17,039 nt of DNA from Cloacimonetes bacterium UBA6081 (GTDB lineage: Bacteria; Cloacimonadota; Cloacimonadia; Cloacimonadales; Cloacimonadaceae): assembly GCA_002428685.1 (NCBI GenBank), contig DIXL01000126.1, positions 1 to 17,039 of the forward strand, given 5' to 3'. Below the pieces are notes generated by a model. It searched no databases, was not told where the DNA came from, and was given only the letters and a program-made list of their open reading frames with translations. The position numbers and the translations under genes were made by a program. Of this stretch, positions 14,612 to 17,039 are shown piece by piece; position 1 is the first letter of the stretch; the number at the start of each line of letters is the position of its first letter.

Positions 14612-14760
14612 AGCTCACTTAATTTTGCATGCCAGCTCACCATTCTTGCATGCACCCTTTTTCAAGTAAATACAGCTTCGCCTGCAGGTGCCTTTCTGCT
14701 TCATAACACCTGCAGGCTTAGCTCACCATTCTTGCATGTTAGCTCACTTAATCTTGCATG
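14612..14760. repeat. Four 19-20 nt direct repeats flanking a perfect 10-bp hairpin
   Basis: The copies are AGCTCACTTAATTTTGCATG (14612-14631), AGCTCACCATTCTTGCATG (14634-14652), the same CATTC form (14720-14738) and AGCTCACTTAATCTTGCATG (14741-14760). All four point the same way, ordered TTAAT-CATTC-CATTC-TTAAT. Between the pairs, CCTGCAGGTG (14681-14690) and CACCTGCAGG (14707-14716) form a 10-base stem with a 16-base loop. Multiple subterminal repeats of this size occur at ends of some transposons (e.g. IS21 family), which is a hypothesis only. The last copy encodes the stop region of the chimeric ORF at 14748. Confidence 0.7.
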
Positions 14761-15122
14761 CGATGCTCCAATTTAAAGTTAGCTATGATCACTTCATTGA
14801 ACCCAGACTTACCTTCCTTGCGGTTGATGCCTTTGGCTCTGGTGACATGCTTAATATCATAGCCCTTGTAAAGCTTGAGTACATCCGGGTTATCATCATA
14901 GGAGAGAATGAAGCGTCCTTTTATGCTCTTCAGAATGTCTCGGATACAATCCATAGCATCAGCCAACTGCTTCCACTTGTCTTCAGGCAAAGGAATATCG
15001 CGTACCGTTAACAAAGTTTGGTGTCGAGGACCAACGCTTGTCCAGTATCCACGCACAAAACGATACTCAGTATATGAGTTTCCATTACCCTTATAGGTTT
15101 TAACAACTTTCTTTATAAACAT
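14748..15122 (-). pseudogene. Chimeric ORF: transposase N-terminus fused to D12-class DNA adenine methylase C-terminus
   Basis: The open frame codes for 124 residues. Residues 1-~56 (MFIKKVVKTYKGNG...YRFVRGYW...GPRHQTLLTV...LPEDKWKQLAD) match the usual N-terminus of IS1634/IS4-type transposases (YYRLVESYR...GPRQRTLLNLG...LP...W..LA). From ~58 (CIRDILKSIKGRFILSYDDN...LKLYKGYDIKHV...GINRKEGKSGFNEVIIANF) it matches the C-terminus of D12-class N6-adenine methylases (KGKFILSYND...GINRKKNKKSKEIIIMNY style). Neither part carries a catalytic motif: no DDE residues, no DPPY. The join lies near 14954. It most likely arose when a transposon end and a deletion removed the front of a methylase gene. No SD is evident, so it is probably not a functional gene. 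Confidence 0.65.
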
Positions 15123-15623
15123 GAATCCAAGCTAAAACAAGCCAAAAACCTGTTAAGCAGAATCTCCAATATTTGGGGGGACAACAAATGGGAAAACGGC
15201 CATTCCTGTGATATATTAGAATTTATTGGTCAAATGCAGCAATCTCGTATATCGTTACATATAATCTACTTAGAATATGATGCTGTCTTCATCACTTTTG
15301 CTGTTTTTGCTTGCACAATCGCTAAAATTTGTCATTTTCGCTTTGGCAGTGGTAAAGTTGAGTGAAGCCCTGCTCCGTCGGCTACGCCTCCTCCGCAGGG
15401 CTTCAGCCCGTCGCAGCAAGGTCATGTTGAACAAAGTACTTGACGCCGAGGATAAGATGAAAAACAATGCAGCTGCTCGGTTGACCTTATATAGAGTGTA
15501 AGAACTGAGGATTATTGAATGTCCTCATATAACCTGAGAAACAATGAGTTGGAATTTACACCAACATTTGGGACTCAACTCCATAGTTTCCCTTTTAAAA
15601 CAAGGCAATAAAAGAGATCAGGA
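15123..15623. other. Non-coding region between chimeric ORF and acetyltransferase gene
   Basis: There is no convincing gene. Both strands are open for 65-74 codons around 15270-15501, but the two frames cross a palindrome and give low-complexity Arg/Leu-rich peptides without SD, so I leave them out. A G-run (TTTGGGGGGAC near 15172-15182) lies where the outer end of the transposase remnant might be. A weak stem GAGGA...TCCTC (15507-15526) is also present. Confidence 0.5.
15363..15405. repeat. 43-bp palindromic element with nested stem
   Basis: TGAAGCCCTGC (15363-15373) and GCAGGGCTTCA (15395-15405) are perfect 11-base inverted arms. The 21-base loop contains GGC-TAC-GCC (15380-15388), giving a second small stem. 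The unit is GC-rich inside an AT-rich region, which suggests insertion of a dispersed palindrome. No terminator T-run follows on either strand. Confidence 0.7.
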
Positions 15624-16748
15624 ATGAATATCACTGTAAAAGAAGTCCAAACATCAGGCGAAATGAAGCAATTCATCTTTCTGCCAGAGAAGCTAAATGC
15701 AGATCGCCCCAATTGGGTACCGCCTATTTATGCGGATGACAAGCGTAGCTTCGATTCCAAACGCAACCCTTCTCACGCTTATTGCGACCACATCTATGCC
15801 TTGGCATACGATGGCGGCAAGATAGTAGGCAGAGTGGCGGGGATTATCAATAAACGCTTCAACCAACTCTCCAACAGCCACAACGCCCGTTTCGGCTATA
15901 TTGATGCCATAGACAGCCCGGAAGTTACCGAAGCCCTCATCACTTTCGTAGAGAAATGGGCAAAAGCCAAAGGCATGAATAAACTGATAGGTCCCATGGG
16001 TTTTACGGAAGAAGATCCCGAAGGCTTCATCATCGAAGGCTTCAATGAAGTGGTTACCCTTGCCTCATTCCAGAACCGGGAATCCATGCCCAAATATATG
16101 GATAAGCTTGGTTTTACCAAAGAGGTGGACTATGTGGTGTATAACGTGCAGGTTGCCGAGGCGAAGACAGAGCTATATCACAAGATGTTCCTCCGTAAAA
16201 GTAAAAGTAACGAGATACGCTTGCTGGAGTTCAGTAAGAAATCTCAGCTTAAACAATACATCCTGCCCATCTTCCGCCTGATGAACGAGACTTTTATCAA
16301 TCTCTATGGCTATTCCACCTTCGAAGAGCACGAAATGCAGGACCTCGCCAATCGCTATCTGCCCGCCGTCGATCCCCGCTTCATCAAGGCAGTGGTTACC
16401 CCGGAAGGCGAAGTGGTAGGCTTCATCGTAGCAATGCCCAATTTCTCTAAAGGGATTATTAAAGCCAAGGGCAGGCTGTTCCCCTTCGGATTTATTCACA
16501 TCCTTGCCGCCATGAAGAAATCCACCCAACTCGACCTATACATGGGTGCTATCAAAGAATCATACCGCGGTAAGGGAGTGGATTTGCTTATGGGTTACGC
16601 GCTGCTGGAATCCTGTTCCAAAGCAGGACTGCTAAACTGGGACAGCCATCACGAACTGGAAACCAACACTCAGGTTCGGGGTGAAATGGAACGCTGCGGC
16701 GGGAAGAAATACAAGTGCTTCCGCATCTACCAAAGACCCATCCCATAA
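15624..16748 (+). CDS. GNAT-like acyltransferase family protein
   Basis: This 374-residue soluble protein starts with an N-terminal motif near 29-34 (PNWVPP) followed by KRNPSHAYCDHIYALAYDGGKIVGRVAGIIN. The family often called GNAT or YghO-like N-acetyltransferases in FCB bacteria has this layout. A second GNAT-like half spans ~190-374, with VVGFIVAMPNFS and the acyl-CoA binding loop YRGKGVDLLMGYALL (314-318, R/Q-x-x-G-x-G/A type). N-terminal residues such as GPMGFTEEDPEGFIIEGF and MPKYMDKLGF are well-formed GNAT-style segments. The substrate is unknown. AGGA lies very close to the ATG, with GAGAT further upstream, so the SD is weak. It follows the mobile-element zone and has no partner gene in the window. 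Confidence 0.75.
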   Translation: MNITVKEVQTSGEMKQFIFLPEKLNADRPNWVPPIYADDKRSFDSKRNPSHAYCDHIYALAYDGGKIVGRVAGIINKRFNQLSNSHNARFGYIDAIDSPEVTEALITFVEKWAKAKGMNKLIGPMGFTEEDPEGFIIEGFNEVVTLASFQNRESMPKYMDKLGFTKEVDYVVYNVQVAEAKTELYHKMFLRKSKSNEIRLLEFSKKSQLKQYILPIFRLMNETFINLYGYSTFEEHEMQDLANRYLPAVDPRFIKAVVTPEGEVVGFIVAMPNFSKGIIKAKGRLFPFGFIHILAAMKKSTQLDLYMGAIKESYRGKGVDLLMGYALLESCSKAGLLNWDSHHELETNTQVRGEMERCGGKKYKCFRIYQRPIP

Positions 16749-17039
16749 CTTTACACTATTCTTACTCCTAATCTTTCCAAGTTGTTTAACCAATTGTGCG
16801 ACAGCAAAATAGCTGAAAGTAGTTCTTGACAAAATACCTCGTATGTTATTGTGGCACTATAAATAACACAATATAGCAAAACGAGGTATCACAGTGAAGT
16901 ATCTAACTCAAGTTTGACAGCACGATTTTCTATAATACTGACAGACAGGGAGTTACAACTTGAAAAAAAGTTGTTGGCACAACAAAACCTGTTGGGAATG
17001 CTTCGTGATAAGTTAGAGGATTATTGATTTTGGGATGGC
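16749..17039. other. Right-edge non-coding region
   Basis: I see no supported gene in these 291 bases. TTGACA (16826-16831) lies before a long hairpin, listed separately. A second TTGACA (16914-16919) is only 11 bases from a perfect TATAAT (16931-16936), too close for a standard promoter. GGGAG (16948-16952) precedes a TTG at 16960 that would code for only 18 residues. A gene may begin beyond the right edge. Confidence 0.4.
16834..16889. repeat. 56-bp two-level imperfect palindrome
   Basis: The outer arms ATACCTCGT (16834-16842) and ACGAGGTAT (16881-16889) are a perfect nine-base inverted repeat. The inner arms TATTGTG (16847-16853) and CACAATA (16867-16873) add seven pairs. The loop is GCACTATAAATAA. 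TTGACA sits three bases before the left arm. It could be an operator, a structured leader or a mobile-element end. Confidence 0.65.

Noticed and set aside
14612..14760. CRISPR array
   Set aside because: There are only four repeats, spacers of 2, 67 and 2 bases, and no cas gene nearby.
15270..15501. Overlapping ORFs on both strands (65 and 74 codons)
   Set aside because: Both cross the palindrome, are low-complexity Arg/Leu- or Ser-rich, and lack an SD. Neither strand is favoured.
16914..16936. Sigma-70 promoter with perfect TTGACA and TATAAT
   Set aside because: The spacer is only 11 bases, too short for normal recognition.
16960..17016. TTG-started 18-codon Cys-rich ORF with a good SD
   Set aside because: It is too short and has no hydrophobic or leader features. 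A TTG start in a non-coding edge cannot be supported.

Overview
The window looks like a chromosomal segment of a Gram-negative anaerobe of the FCB group. The best guess is Candidatus Cloacimonadota (WWE1). This rests on protein style: secreted multi-domain beta-sandwich proteins ending in a formylglycine-generating-enzyme (FGE)-like domain, several orphan outer-membrane beta-barrels, a DUF362 ferredoxin, and an FtsB-like protein in one operon with purA. No rRNA, tRNA or CRISPR array was found, so the taxonomic call is an inference.

Layout. Positions 1-2110 (minus strand, GC-rich) hold two translationally coupled secreted proteins: a signal-peptide Ig/fibronectin-like protein (1328-2110) and an FGE-like multi-domain protein that runs off the left edge (1-1331). 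The second carries four tandem short hairpins inside its 5' coding region. Positions 2111-2737 are non-coding with nested inverted repeats. Positions 2738-8284 (plus strand) form a tight five-gene run: purA, a beta-barrel outer-membrane protein, a DUF362/2x[4Fe-4S] protein, an FtsB/DivIC-like septation protein and a GGDEF diguanylate cyclase with an intact I-site. A small MITE-like spacer follows. Then come a MalK/UgpC-type ABC ATPase without adjacent permeases (8570-9673) and two overlapping outer-membrane-type proteins (9695-12006).

From about 12.1 to 15.5 kb the character changes to an accessory zone. It holds a small gene split by one in-frame TAA (12194-12661) and an AT-rich two-gene operon on the minus strand. 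That operon encodes an AAA15/OLD-like ATPase (13240-14517) and a small protein with a PD-(D/E)xK-like D...ExK pattern (12776-13240), a plausible anti-phage or nuclease system. Next are a cluster of four 19-20 nt direct repeats flanking a 10-bp-stem hairpin, a chimeric ORF that joins a transposase N-terminus to the C-terminus of a D12-class adenine methylase (14748-15122), and an 11-bp-arm palindrome (15363-15405). This looks like a defence and mobile-element region with decayed pieces. A GNAT-like acetyltransferase (15624-16748) and a strong 56-bp imperfect palindrome (16834-16889) close the window.

The most notable items are the ATPase/nuclease pair, the hairpin array inside the FGE-like gene, the transposase-methylase chimera, the TAA-split gene, and a PurA whose phosphate-loop glycines are both alanine.
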